Assembly (NCBI GenBank): GCA_035552395.1
Contig: DASZLL010000063.1
Location: 1 to 39,178, forward strand
Reading direction: 5' to 3'
Origin: Bog-473 sp035552395
GTDB lineage: Bacteria; Actinomycetota; Acidimicrobiia; Acidimicrobiales; RAAP-2
Length of the DNA stretch: 39,178 nucleotides
The position numbers were made by a program, and so were the translations under genes. This document shows, one piece after another, positions 26,812-35,251 of this stretch; positions within the stretch are counted from its first letter, which is position 1; every line of letters begins with the position of its first letter. The notes under the pieces are model-generated. The model was given only the letters and a program-made list of their open reading frames with translations, searched no databases and had not been told where the DNA came from.

Positions 26812-27699
26812 ATGAGCGACCCCGTTCCCGACCATCAGCCACCGACGCCAGTCGAGGCGAGCGTCGACGACCTGAGCGGCCCGATCACGGTCGACCGGGT
26901 GCTCCGCGCCGCGCCCGGCATGGTGCGGCTCGCCGCCCGGTCCTGGTGGCACCTGACCGAATGGACCGCGCGCACGACCGTCGACACCGGACGTGACGTC
27001 GTGGCCGCCCTGGCCGCCGGCGCCCGGCCCTCCGAGGCCGTACGCGACGCCACGGCGGACCTGCGCCGACTCGGTCGTCAAGCCATGGGCGCCGATGCGC
27101 GCGAGGCCGCACACCTCCAGCCCGCCAGCGCAACCACCGAGGAGTTACACGCCCGCGGCGCCGAGCTCCTCTATCGCTCGGCCGACGTGTGGTTCTCGTC
27201 GGACATCCACCCGGCGTACGAGCGGATGCTCGACGAGCTCGCGCCGGACGAAGCGCGGATCCTGCGCTTCCTGGCGATCGAGGGGCCGCAGCCGTCCGTC
27301 GACGTCCGTACGGGTCGCCCCTTTGGCATCGGATCGGAACTGGTGGCCAGCGGCCTGTCCATGATCGGCCTGCGTTCGGGGGTGCGGGACTTGGCGCGCA
27401 CCAACGCCTACCAGAACAACCTCTTTCGGCTCGGCCTCATCTGGTTCTCGCGCGAAGAGGTCGACCCCGTGCGATACCAGGTGGTCGAGGTGCAGCCCGA
27501 CGTTGCCGACGCCGTCAAGCGGGCGGGGCGCCTGCCACGGACCGTGCGTCGCAGCATTCATCTCACGCCGTTCGGCGAGGACTTCTGCCGGACGTGCCTG
27601 CCGATCGACGAGTCTTCTTACTGGCGGGGGCCCGAGTCGGCGCGTGGGTCGGCGTCATCGCGGGACGCGGCAGCTCACCCCAGAACACCGACGGTGTAG
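26812..27699 (+). CDS. Abi-alpha (DUF4393)-like protein
   Basis: A 295-aa protein whose C-terminal two thirds resemble the Abi-alpha/DUF4393 family. The pattern is DELAPDEARILRFLAIEGPQ, then NNLFRLGLIWFSREE, ending with an LTPFGEDFCRTCLP segment. Family members were named from phage abortive-infection proteins, but many chromosomal actinobacterial copies have no shown defence role. No membrane helix is evident. The ATG at 26812 lies one base after the DUF445 stop, so the pair is probably co-translated, which argues for a shared housekeeping role rather than a defence island. Family call moderately sure. Confidence 0.65.
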   Translation: MSDPVPDHQPPTPVEASVDDLSGPITVDRVLRAAPGMVRLAARSWWHLTEWTARTTVDTGRDVVAALAAGARPSEAVRDATADLRRLGRQAMGADAREAAHLQPASATTEELHARGAELLYRSADVWFSSDIHPAYERMLDELAPDEARILRFLAIEGPQPSVDVRTGRPFGIGSELVASGLSMIGLRSGVRDLARTNAYQNNLFRLGLIWFSREEVDPVRYQVVEVQPDVADAVKRAGRLPRTVRRSIHLTPFGEDFCRTCLPIDESSYWRGPESARGSASSRDAAAHPRTPTV

Positions 27700-27710
27700 T
27701 CAGTCCCCGA

Positions 27711-27727
27711 CGCGGCTCCGTGCCGCG
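27711..27727. terminator. Weak hairpin between convergent genes
   Basis: CGCGGC and GCCGCG pair around the loop TCCGT in the 38-bp gap between the Abi-alpha and thiolase stops. There is no T tract on either side, so this is at best a weak bidirectional terminator. Confidence 0.25.
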
Positions 27728-27737
27728 AGCCCGCTGC

Positions 27738-28943
27738 TCAGCTCAGCCGCTCGACGATCATGGCCATGCCCTGCCCGCCGCCGACACACATCGACTCGAG
27801 CCCGAAGGTCTTGCCCCCGTCCTCGAGCCCGTTGAGGAGCGTGGTCATGATGCGGGCGCCCGTCTGGCCGAACGGGTGGCCGAGCGCAATGGCGCCACCG
27901 TGGATGTTGAGTTTGTCCCAGCTGATACCGAGGTGCTTCGCCGAAGGGATCACCTGCGCCGCGAACGCCTCGTTGATCTCCACCAGGTCGATGTCATCGA
28001 TCGTCATGTTGGCCCGGGCCAGCACCTGGCGGCAGGCGTCGACGGGGCCGAGGCCCATGATCTCGGGGTTGAGGCCCGATACCCCGCTGGCCACGATGCG
28101 GGCGAGCGGGGTGATGCCCAGCTCCTTGGCCTTGGTGTCACTCATGACGATGACCGCCGCCGCACCGTCATTGAGCGGGCACGCGTTGCCCGCCGTCACC
28201 GTGCCGCCCTCGCGGAAGACCGGCTGCAGGTTGGACAGGCCCTCGAGGGTGGTGTTGGCCCGCGGCCCATCGTCCTTGGTCACCACGGTGCCGTCGGCCA
28301 GGGTCACTGGGATGATCTCGCGCTCGAAGAAGCCGTTGTTCTGCGACTCGACGGCGCGGGTCTGCGACAGGAGCGCGAACTCGTCCATCTCCTGGCGCCC
28401 GACCTTCTCGTATTCGGCGACGTTCTCCGCCGTCTGACCCATCGCGATGTAGACGTCGGGTAGTCCGGCCGGCGCCGTCCACGGCTCGGTGACCGCGGGC
28501 GTGCGCACCTTCGTGCGCTGCTCGGCGTCGGCGAAGGCGCCGTTGTGCGGCCCGGTGTCCGACGCGCCGTGCGCGTAGCGGCTGACGGTCTCGACGCCGG
28601 CCGCAACGAAGACGTCGCCCTCGCCGGCCCGGATGGCGTGTGCGGCCATGCGAATGGTCTGGAGGGACGAAGAGCAGTAGCGATTCACCGTCACGCCCGG
28701 AACGTTGGGCAGTCCTGACAGAATGGCGGCGACCCGCGCCACGTTGTACCCGGCCTCGCCCGCCGGCTGGCCGCAGCCGAGGATCACGTCCTCGACCGTC
28801 TGCGGGTCGAGTTGGGGCACCTTCTCCAACACCGTCTTGATGACGAGTGCGCTCAGGTCGTCGGGCCGGCACTCCACAAGCGACCCCTTGTTGGCCCGCC
28901 CGATCGGCGTGCGACCGGTGGCAACGATGACGGCTTCAGGCAT
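27738..28943 (-). CDS. Thiolase (acetyl-CoA C-acyltransferase, FadA family)
   Basis: A 401-aa thiolase, catalysing either thiolytic cleavage of 3-ketoacyl-CoA or acetoacetyl-CoA formation. The nucleophilic cysteine is Cys90 in VNRYCSSSLQTI, the histidine is in GGAIALGHPFGQTGAR, and the second cysteine is in SMCVGGGQGMAM. The N-terminus MPEAVIVATGRTPIGRANKG and the CRPDDL segment resemble mycobacterial FadA3-type enzymes. The ATG at 28943 has GAGGAG upstream; the open frame beyond it is non-coding. It is divergent from a pair of acyl-CoA dehydrogenases, with a KstR-like site in the shared 218-bp region, so it probably belongs to the same beta-oxidation unit. Confidence 0.92.
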   Translation of the reverse strand: MPEAVIVATGRTPIGRANKGSLVECRPDDLSALVIKTVLEKVPQLDPQTVEDVILGCGQPAGEAGYNVARVAAILSGLPNVPGVTVNRYCSSSLQTIRMAAHAIRAGEGDVFVAAGVETVSRYAHGASDTGPHNGAFADAEQRTKVRTPAVTEPWTAPAGLPDVYIAMGQTAENVAEYEKVGRQEMDEFALLSQTRAVESQNNGFFEREIIPVTLADGTVVTKDDGPRANTTLEGLSNLQPVFREGGTVTAGNACPLNDGAAAVIVMSDTKAKELGITPLARIVASGVSGLNPEIMGLGPVDACRQVLARANMTIDDIDLVEINEAFAAQVIPSAKHLGISWDKLNIHGGAIALGHPFGQTGARIMTTLLNGLEDGGKTFGLESMCVGGGQGMAMIVERLS

Positions 28944-29063
28944 GGTGAACGCTCCTCGCTTCGATCGTCGTCCTGGGGGCTCCCGCCCGAGGACGAGGTG
29001 CAGGTTACCCGTCGGTAGAAGTGGCCCCGGCGGGCCGCCATTGGCCGCGCCGGCGGGTCGGAC

Positions 29064-29077
29064 TGTAACGTGTTCTA
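29064..29077. promoter_or_regulatory. KstR-like operator (TnnAACnnGTTnnA) in the thiolase/acyl-CoA dehydrogenase intergenic region
   Basis: TGTAACGTGTTCTA fits every fixed position of the palindromic consensus TnnAACnnGTTnnA known for KstR, the TetR-family repressor of sterol and lipid catabolism in mycobacteria. It lies between divergent genes of beta-oxidation, the expected place for such an operator. The rest of the 218-bp region (28944-29161) contains the two ribosome binding sites and no other element I recognise. No KstR gene is in the window. Confidence 0.55.
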
Positions 29078-29161
29078 CCGCGCCGAGCTCAGGGGTCCGG
29101 CCGGCGACGACGTGGCGTCGACGTGGGGCGATGCGCCCCCGCCATCCCGGGAGGGACACCG

Positions 29162-30337
29162 ATGGAGATTGCCTACACCGAGGAGCAGCAGACGCTGAAG
29201 AGCGAGCTGCGCGCCTACTACCAAAACCTTCTCACCCCCGAGCTCGAGCTGGAGCTGTCGCAGGCCCACGGCATCGGGCCGGTGGTGCGCCGCGTCGTCC
29301 GGCAGATGGGCCAGGACGGCTGGCTCGGCATCGGATGGCCCAAGGAGTGGGGCGGCCAGGGTCGCTCCGCCATCGAGCAGTTCATCTTCTTCGACGAGTC
29401 GATGCGCAGCGGGGCGCCCGTCCCGATGCTGACGATCAACACGGTCGGCCCGACGATCATGAACTTCGGCACGCAAGAGCAGAAGGAATTCTTCTTGCCC
29501 AAGATCCTGGCCGGGGAGATCCATTTCTGCATCGGCTACACCGAGCCGAACGCGGGCACCGACCTCGCCTCGCTGACCACCCGGGCCGTGCGCGACGGCG
29601 ACGAGTACGTCATCAACGGCGCCAAGGTCTTCACGAGCTTGGCCGGCGACGCCGACTACATCTGGCTGGCCACCCGCACCGACCCCAACGTGGCCAAGCA
29701 CAAGGGGATCTCCATGTTCCTCATCCCGATGAACACCCCGGGCATCCGGGTCGTCCCCATGAAGCTGCTGGGCGACCACAACATCAACTACACCTTCTAC
29801 GAGGATGTCCGTGTCCCCGCCACCAGCCTGGTCGGTGGCGAGAACCAGGGCTGGAACCTGATTACGAACCAGTTGAACCACGAGCGCGTCACCCTGTGCT
29901 CTCCGGGCATCATCGAGCGGGTGCTGACCGACGTCCGGGCGTGGGCCCAGGCGACGAAGCTGCCGGACGGGCGCCGCGTCATCGACCAGGAGTGGGTGCA
30001 GGAGCACCTGGCCCGCGTGCACGCCGAACTTGAATTCTTGCGCCTGATCAATTGGAAGGTGGCCTGGCAAGGCACCCAGGGCCATCTCGACGTCGCCGAC
30101 GCATCGTCCATCAAGGTCTTCGGCACCGAGTTCTATCTGCGAGCCTTCCGCGCGCTGATGGAGATCATCGGCCAGGCCGGCTATCTCACGCGCGGGTCAC
30201 CGGCCGCGGTGATCGCGGGACGGCTCGAGATGTACGCCCGCTCCATGATCATCCTCACCTTCGGGGGCGGCACCAACGAGATCCAACGCGACCTGATCGC
30301 CATCTTCGGCCTCGGCATGCCGCGGTCGCTGCGCTGA
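29162..30337 (+). CDS. Acyl-CoA dehydrogenase (first of a pair)
   Basis: FAD-dependent acyl-CoA dehydrogenase of 391 aa that introduces the alpha-beta double bond. The family features are the N-terminal helical domain with GWLGIGWPKEWGGQGRS, the beta-domain CIGYTEPNAGTDLASLTT with INGAKVFTS, and the C-terminal helical bundle with TFGGGTNEIQRDLIA. The ATG at 29162 has GGGAGG upstream. The next acyl-CoA dehydrogenase starts 21 bp downstream. Such adjacent pairs in actinobacteria often form heterotetramers (FadE26/FadE27 type) acting on steroid or other branched substrates; here that is inferred from the pairing and the KstR-like site. Confidence 0.92.
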   Translation: MEIAYTEEQQTLKSELRAYYQNLLTPELELELSQAHGIGPVVRRVVRQMGQDGWLGIGWPKEWGGQGRSAIEQFIFFDESMRSGAPVPMLTINTVGPTIMNFGTQEQKEFFLPKILAGEIHFCIGYTEPNAGTDLASLTTRAVRDGDEYVINGAKVFTSLAGDADYIWLATRTDPNVAKHKGISMFLIPMNTPGIRVVPMKLLGDHNINYTFYEDVRVPATSLVGGENQGWNLITNQLNHERVTLCSPGIIERVLTDVRAWAQATKLPDGRRVIDQEWVQEHLARVHAELEFLRLINWKVAWQGTQGHLDVADASSIKVFGTEFYLRAFRALMEIIGQAGYLTRGSPAAVIAGRLEMYARSMIILTFGGGTNEIQRDLIAIFGLGMPRSLR

Positions 30338-30358
30338 GCTTTCGAACGAGGAGACCAC

Positions 30359-31534
30359 ATGGACTTCAGCTATAGCGAAGAGCAGGACGCCGTCCGGCAG
30401 CTCGCCGGGCAGATCTTCGGGGAAAAGTCGACCCACGAGCGCCTGAAGGAGATCGAAGCCGAGGCGGGCGACGAAGGTCCCTTCGACCGCGACCTGTGGC
30501 GTGAGCTCGCGAATGCGGGCCTCCTCGGGATCCACCTGGGCGAGGACGTCGGCGGGGCCGGGCTCGATTTCGTGGCTGCGTGCCTCGTGGTGGAGTCGGC
30601 CGGGCGCACGGCCGCGTACGTGCCGCTGGTCGAGACGATGGTCTACGGCGCCATCCCGATCGCCCGTTTCGGCACCGACGCGCAGCGCAAGACCTGGCTG
30701 GCGGGCGTGGCGAGTGGCGACACCGTGCTGACCGCTGCGCTGGCCGAAATGACCGGCGAGATGATCCTGCCCGGTGGCACCGAACCGGCGACCACCGCCG
30801 CTGCCCAGGCGGATGGCTCGTGGTCGCTCCGCGGGACCAAAGCTTGTGTCCCGGCGGCCTTCGCTGCCGACGCGGTGTTGGTCCCGGCCCTGTGCAAGAC
30901 GGCGGACGGCGCCACCACCGGCGTGGGCGTGTTCATCGTCGACCCGCAGGCGCCCGGCGTTACCTTGACGCGCCAGACCACCACCACGGGGCGTCCCGAA
31001 GCGATCATCGAGCTGGCGGACGTGCAACTCCCGGCCGATCGCCTGCTCGGTGGCGACGACGCCGACGGCGCCGACGGCGCCGCCATTGTCCAATTGATTA
31101 CCGAGCACGCGACCACGGCGCTGTGCATCCTCGAGGCGGGCGCGTGTGCCGCGGCCCTCGACCTGACGGCGGAGTACACGAAGACGCGGGTGCAGTTCGA
31201 AAAGCCGATCGCCACCTTCCAGGCCGTGGGCCAACGTGCCGCGGACGCCTATGTCGACACCGAGGCCATCCGGCTTACCGCCTGGCAGGCCGCCTCACGC
31301 CTGGCCGCCGGCCTGCCCGCCGCTCCGGAGATCGCCGTGGCCAAGTACTGGGCGGCCGAAGGCGGCCAGCGCGTCGTCCACGCCGCCTCGCATCTGCACG
31401 GGGGGGTCGGGGTCGACCGCGACTACCCGCTCCACCGCTATTTCCTCCTGACGCGCCAGATCGAGTTGACCCTCGGCGGCGCCAACGAGAGCTTGCGCCG
31501 CCTGGGTCGCATCCTGGCGGACGAGCCGGCCTGA
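30359..31534 (+). CDS. Acyl-CoA dehydrogenase (second of a pair)
   Basis: A 391-aa acyl-CoA dehydrogenase homologue, more divergent than its partner. It keeps LWRELANAGLLGIHLGED and GAGLDFVAACLVVESAG in the N-terminal domain, YTKTRVQFEKPIATFQAV, and the C-terminal LHGGVGVDRDYPLHRYFLL and LTLGGANESLRR. The beta-domain is weakly conserved. These traits fit the non-identical subunit of heteromeric FadE complexes. A GAGGAG box lies six bases before the ATG. The lasso cluster begins 69 bp downstream on the same strand, without a visible terminator between, so read-through is possible. Confidence 0.88.
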   Translation: MDFSYSEEQDAVRQLAGQIFGEKSTHERLKEIEAEAGDEGPFDRDLWRELANAGLLGIHLGEDVGGAGLDFVAACLVVESAGRTAAYVPLVETMVYGAIPIARFGTDAQRKTWLAGVASGDTVLTAALAEMTGEMILPGGTEPATTAAAQADGSWSLRGTKACVPAAFAADAVLVPALCKTADGATTGVGVFIVDPQAPGVTLTRQTTTTGRPEAIIELADVQLPADRLLGGDDADGADGAAIVQLITEHATTALCILEAGACAAALDLTAEYTKTRVQFEKPIATFQAVGQRAADAYVDTEAIRLTAWQAASRLAAGLPAAPEIAVAKYWAAEGGQRVVHAASHLHGGVGVDRDYPLHRYFLLTRQIELTLGGANESLRRLGRILADEPA

Positions 31535-31589
31535 CCCAGCCGCCGCGCCTGGCGCTCCCAAAAGGCTCCGCCCGCGCACGGCGCGGTGC

Positions 31590-31595
31590 GATACT
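31590..31595 (+). promoter_or_regulatory. Probable leaderless -10 box at the head of the lasso biosynthesis operon
   Basis: GATACT ends eight bases before the ATG at 31604 and no Shine-Dalgarno is present. It would let the biosynthetic genes be transcribed independently of the upstream acyl-CoA dehydrogenases. The 51 bp from 31535 to 31585 hold nothing else recognisable. Confidence 0.4.
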
Positions 31596-31603
31596 CGTGG
31601 TTG

Positions 31604-32542
31604 ATGGTGGACGGAGTGCGGGCGCGACTGATCGGCGCGGCGGTCACGATGGCCGTCGACCAAGTGACCGAAGAGGTCGTCGCCGCGTTCGACCGGGCTC
31701 GGGTCGCGTCGTTGTTGTTGAAGGGACCGTCCATTGCCCAATGGCTCTATCCCGAGGGCGGCCGGATCTATCGGGACACGGACCTCCTCGTGAGCCCCGA
31801 CGATTTCGGCCGCGCCTCGGACGTGCTGCGGTCCGTCGGCTTCGGGGCACCCTCTCACGCGTTGGTCGACCACGCGCATACGTATCAGCGCGACATGAGC
31901 GGCTATGCGCAAACCGTCGACCTGCACCGCACCCTGCCCTACTTCGCTTCGCCCCCCGCCGAGGTGTGGCGCGTCCTGAGCCACTCGAAGTCGACGATCA
32001 CCCTGGGCGACGTGGACGTCGACGTCCTGGGTGCCCCCGAGCGTTGCCTGCACACGGCAGTGCACGCGGTGCAGCATGCGTTCGAAGTGCTCGAGGCGAG
32101 CGGTCCCTTCGAGGACCTCCGGCGCGCCATCGCGGCGGGGACGTTCGAGGAATGGTCCGAAGCCGCTGCGGTCAGCCGGGCGCTCGGGGCCGAAGATGCC
32201 TTGGCGGCGGGGCTCTGTCTCCTCCCCGAGGGCGAGACGCTGTGCGCTCGCCTCGGCCTCACGACCGATCGACGCGGCATCGTGCGCATCGCCGCCACCG
32301 TTGGCCACAACGAGCTTCCCGCCTACCAGCTGCAGCGCTTTATCGATGCGGGGAGCTTCTCCGAGCGGGTTCGCCTCCTGGTCAACCCGGTCATGCTGTC
32401 GCCGGCCAACCTGCGGCAGGTGTCCCCGCTGGCCCGGCGTGGACGCATGGGCCTCGGGCTGGCCTACGCGGCCCGCCCGTTCGTCGTGGGGGGTCGCGTC
32501 GGATCGGCCCTGGTGTCCCGGCGGCGTATCCTCAAGCCCTGA
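31604..32542 (+). CDS. Nucleotidyltransferase-like tailoring protein of a lasso peptide cluster
   Basis: A 312-aa protein of the NTP_transf_5 nucleotidyltransferase family. It has LLLKGPSIAQWLYP (Lys40-Gly41) followed by RIYRDTDLLVSPDDF with the Asp58-x-Asp60 metal motif, then DLHRTLPYFAS and a helical C-terminus. Homologues accompany HPr-kinase-like genes in paeninodin and pseudomycoidin-type lasso clusters, where they act on the phosphorylated peptide (the pseudomycoidin homologue adds sugar units). The ATG at 31604 is preferred because of the -10-like box; a GTG at 31586 is in frame. The stop shares one base with the PqqD start (TGATG). Family call good; exact reaction unknown. Confidence 0.82.
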   Translation: MVDGVRARLIGAAVTMAVDQVTEEVVAAFDRARVASLLLKGPSIAQWLYPEGGRIYRDTDLLVSPDDFGRASDVLRSVGFGAPSHALVDHAHTYQRDMSGYAQTVDLHRTLPYFASPPAEVWRVLSHSKSTITLGDVDVDVLGAPERCLHTAVHAVQHAFEVLEASGPFEDLRRAIAAGTFEEWSEAAAVSRALGAEDALAAGLCLLPEGETLCARLGLTTDRRGIVRIAATVGHNELPAYQLQRFIDAGSFSERVRLLVNPVMLSPANLRQVSPLARRGRMGLGLAYAARPFVVGGRVGSALVSRRRILKP

Positions 32543-32835
32543 TGACCGACCCCATCGTCGCCCGCTCGGACGACCTCGAGGCGCGCGCTGTCGAAGACGA
32601 GCTCGTCCTCCTCGACCTTCGCACGCAGACGTATCTCAGCCTCAACCGCACGGGCGCACGACTGTGGCCGCTGATGGTCGAGGGGACCCACCGTGCTGCC
32701 CTCGTCGAGGCCTTGTGCAATCGTCACGACGTCTCCGTCGAGGTAGCCGAGCGCGACGTCGACGTATTGGTCGCGCAGCTCCAAGAAGCCGACCTCCTCT
32801 TGCCGGCGGAGGGACATGCGGGTCCCGAAGCCTGA
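32542..32835 (+). CDS. PqqD-family RiPP recognition protein (lasso B1)
   Basis: A 97-aa PqqD-like protein, the RiPP recognition element that binds the precursor leader and presents it to the B2 peptidase. It shows the winged-helix pattern ELVLLDLRTQTYLSLN, then TGARLWPLMVEG and RDVDVLVAQLQEADLL. The beta-strand LLDLRTQTYLSLN is the one that pairs with the leader in this family. It overlaps the nucleotidyltransferase stop by one base and the B2 gene by 20 bp, so it is tightly coupled to both. Its presence next to B2, cyclase and a precursor with the YxxPxL leader defines a split-B lasso system. Confidence 0.9.
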   Translation: MTDPIVARSDDLEARAVEDELVLLDLRTQTYLSLNRTGARLWPLMVEGTHRAALVEALCNRHDVSVEVAERDVDVLVAQLQEADLLLPAEGHAGPEA

Positions 32836-33193
32836 CGACCTGCGCGCCGGCGTCTGGACCCTGCGCTGTCTCGCTCGCTGCCGCCACCTCGACGAGCACG
32901 ACGTGCGCACCGTCACGTTCCCGTCGTCGGCCCGGATCCCCGGCCCGGGTGGGCGTGCCGTCGCCCGGCTGCTGCGTGATCGGGAGGACAAGTGCCTGAG
33001 CACCGCGCTGGTCGCCCAGGCGTGGCGCTCCGACCACGGTGATCCGGTGGACGTCGTGATCGGGGTCACCGCCCCGTCGTCGGGCTTCACGGCGCACGCC
33101 TGGCTGGCCGACGCGCCCGCGGCGGCGAGCGAAGGCCATCAGGAAATCCATCGCATTCCGCCGAAGGCGAGCGTCTCGTCGCGCGGTGACTGA
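32816..33193 (+). CDS. Lasso peptide leader peptidase B2 (transglutaminase-like)
   Basis: A 125-aa B2 protein that cuts off the leader at the T-x/G junction. The cysteine protease centre is visible as Cys60 in DKCLSTALVAQAW and His94 in FTAHAWLAD, with Asp99 a likely third member. The segment between has VVIGVTAPSSGF, as in other B2 proteins. Length is slightly short for the family. The ATG at 32816 lies 20 bp inside the PqqD gene and follows GGAGGG; the stop lies eight bases into the cyclase gene. It acts in the cytoplasm with B1 and the cyclase. Confidence 0.9.
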   Translation: MRVPKPDDLRAGVWTLRCLARCRHLDEHDVRTVTFPSSARIPGPGGRAVARLLRDREDKCLSTALVAQAWRSDHGDPVDVVIGVTAPSSGFTAHAWLADAPAAASEGHQEIHRIPPKASVSSRGD

Positions 33194-34391
33194 CCTCGAG
33201 GCGACGACCAGCGAGGCGCGGGCGCCCACGCTCACCCGGCTCGAACGCGCCGCGGGTGTTGCGTTGGGGGCCCAGCCGATCGAGCCGCTGCCGGACGGCC
33301 CGATGGGTTCAGCCCGCGCCGTGCTCGAGCGGGTCGTCGGGCGCTTCCTCGAGCGCACGCCGTGTGTGGTCAGCTTCTCCGGCGGGCGGGACTCCTCGGC
33401 CGTGCTCGCCGTCGCCACCCACGTCGCGCGCCGCGACGGGCTGGCGCTCCCTATCCCCTTCACCTTCCGGTTCCCCGGCAAGGCACTCACCGAGGAGTCC
33501 GACTGGCAGGAGCACGTCATCACGCACCTCGGCCTCGAGGAGTGGCCGCGCGTCGACCTGCACGACGAGCTCGATCTCCTCGGTGACGTGGCCCGGCGCT
33601 GCCTGACGGACTTCGGGCTGCTGTGGCCGGCCAACGCCTACCTCCACGTGCCCGTGTTCGAGGCCGCAGCCGGCGGCACCGTGCTGACCGGCCTCGACGG
33701 CGACGGTCTCTTCGGCGACTGGCGGTTCAGCCACGCGCAGTCGGTGTTGTACCGCCGGGTCGCCCCGCGGCCGCGGGACTTGATCCGGGTGGGGTTTGCG
33801 CTCGCCCCGGCGCCGCTGCGCCGGGCCACCTACCGCCGGCGTGGCGTCTTCGTCCCGGGTTGGCTCTCTCTGGCGGCGGGCGCCGAGTACGCCGACGCGG
33901 TGCTCGACCGTGCCTCCGGTGAGCCGCGCCAATGGGATCGGCGCGTCGTCTGGCACGCCGGTGCGCGCGCCCTGCACCTGGCCCAGCGCAACCTCGAGGT
34001 GATCGGCGCGCGGGACGATGTGCAGGTGGGCAACCCGTTGCTCCACCCTGAGTTTCTCGCTGCGCTGGCCCACGAGGGAGGCGCCGCTGGTTTCGGCGAC
34101 CGCACGCAGGCGATGCGCCACCTGGTGGGCGACCTCTTGCCGAACGAGACGGTCGAACGCGAGAGCAAAGCTGCCTTCGGCGATGCGGTGTGGCTCGACC
34201 AGGCCCGTGCGTTCATCGACTCGTGGGACGGTTGCGGGCTCGACGCCGAGCTCGTCGACCCCGAGCGCCTGCGGTCGGCCTGGCGGGCCGAGTACCCCGT
34301 GTTCCATAGCTGGACGATGCTCCACGAAGCGTGGCTCGCCTCGCACGGCGCCACGTCCCCGAAAGTACACACCGCGCCGGAGAGCGTTTAG
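33186..34391 (+). CDS. Asparagine synthetase-like lasso cyclase (C), lacking the N-terminal glutaminase-like domain
   Basis: A 401-aa ATP-dependent enzyme that would adenylate the side chain of the ring acid and close the macrolactam. The PP-loop is SFSGGRDSSAVL (SGGRDS at 65-70), followed by the GLDGDGLFGDW segment, typical of asparagine synthetase C-terminal domains. Well-studied lasso cyclases have an extra N-terminal glutaminase-like domain before the synthetase domain; here only about 60 residues precede the PP-loop and none resemble it. GTG at 33186 lies inside the end of B2; no longer start is possible because B2 coding occupies the upstream region. The gene overlaps the convergent kinase by four bases. 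Role inferred from context and fold. Confidence 0.87.
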   Translation: MTDLEATTSEARAPTLTRLERAAGVALGAQPIEPLPDGPMGSARAVLERVVGRFLERTPCVVSFSGGRDSSAVLAVATHVARRDGLALPIPFTFRFPGKALTEESDWQEHVITHLGLEEWPRVDLHDELDLLGDVARRCLTDFGLLWPANAYLHVPVFEAAAGGTVLTGLDGDGLFGDWRFSHAQSVLYRRVAPRPRDLIRVGFALAPAPLRRATYRRRGVFVPGWLSLAAGAEYADAVLDRASGEPRQWDRRVVWHAGARALHLAQRNLEVIGARDDVQVGNPLLHPEFLAALAHEGGAAGFGDRTQAMRHLVGDLLPNETVERESKAAFGDAVWLDQARAFIDSWDGCGLDAELVDPERLRSAWRAEYPVFHSWTMLHEAWLASHGATSPKVHTAPESV

Positions 34392-35245
34392 GAGAAGTAG
34401 TCCATCAGGGCTCGGCAGAAACCGGCGAGCCCGCCCGGGTCTCGTGGCCGACAAGCCAGGATCATCGGCACGCTGGCGAGCTCCAACAACGCAGTCGGGT
34501 TCGCCGGCACCGTGGGAAAGTTCCGCTGCCGAGCGATCAGCTCCATGCGGCCGGCGAAGCGGACCGGGGCGAGCTCGAGCGCCGGACCCCAATCGAGGAC
34601 GACCAACCCGGCGAGGGGGAGGGCCGGCGGCGCGGCCGGGAGCCGCACGCGGTGACGCGCGCCCGATCGCACGAGTTGTTCCGACACGCCGGGGAGGGTG
34701 CCCTCGACTCGCAGGTCGATACTGCGCGGGCCGACGAGTACCTGGTCGCCGTCGAGCACCGCGAGGTCGTCGGACAGGACGGGCGTCCCCCCCTCTGTGG
34801 CCAGCCAGGCGAGCGTGGTGCTCTTGCCCGCCTCCTTGTCGCCCAGCATCAAGATGGCGCCGCCACCGGACTCGAAGACCCCGGCGTGAATGGCCTCGCG
34901 GCCCGACCACTGCCAGAACAGCGCGGCCGCCGGAGCGAGATACGGGTGCAGCAGGTCTTCGTCGGGCGGGCGCACCGCCAGGTGGAAATGCGCCACCGGT
35001 TGCTGGCGCTCCTGGCGGAGCCGGCCTCCCCCGAGCAAGGGGAAATCGGCCCGCGTCTCGGTCAGGACCGGATCGGAGCGGTCATCGGCCGCCTCGGCGT
35101 CGCCGGCGTGCACTTCGAGCCGGAACGTCGGCGCCGTTGCCAACTGAGGTTGCATCCAGGGCTGAGCACCCGGGATACCGTCAATGACCAGGCCATATGC
35201 ACCCAAGGCCGGGCCGGGTCGAGACGCAGCGGGGACCCGGGGCAC
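34388..35245 (-). CDS. HPr-kinase-like lasso tailoring kinase
   Basis: A 285-aa protein with the C-terminal kinase fold of HPr kinase/phosphorylase. It has P-loop GDKEAGKSTT (135-144) preceded by ESGGGAILM, then TPVLSDDLAVLDGD with the acidic pair Asp159-Asp160, and no HPr kinase phosphorylase signature. In paeninodin-type clusters such kinases phosphorylate the C-terminal serine of the precursor. The start GTG 35245 sits six bases after TAGAGT, a leaderless arrangement. It is transcribed divergently from the precursor and convergently with the cyclase. Because the precursor here ends in Leu, the phosphate acceptor is unclear; two internal serines (core positions 3 and 16) are the only hydroxyl residues in the core. 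Confidence 0.82.
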   Translation of the reverse strand: MPRVPAASRPGPALGAYGLVIDGIPGAQPWMQPQLATAPTFRLEVHAGDAEAADDRSDPVLTETRADFPLLGGGRLRQERQQPVAHFHLAVRPPDEDLLHPYLAPAAALFWQWSGREAIHAGVFESGGGAILMLGDKEAGKSTTLAWLATEGGTPVLSDDLAVLDGDQVLVGPRSIDLRVEGTLPGVSEQLVRSGARHRVRLPAAPPALPLAGLVVLDWGPALELAPVRFAGRMELIARQRNFPTVPANPTALLELASVPMILACRPRDPGGLAGFCRALMDYFS

Positions 35246-35251
35246 GCCGAG

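Noticed and set aside
26812..27699. Reading this region as a phage-defence island because of the Abi-alpha homologue
   Set aside because: No integrase, transposase, restriction or toxin genes are nearby, and the gene is coupled to DUF445.
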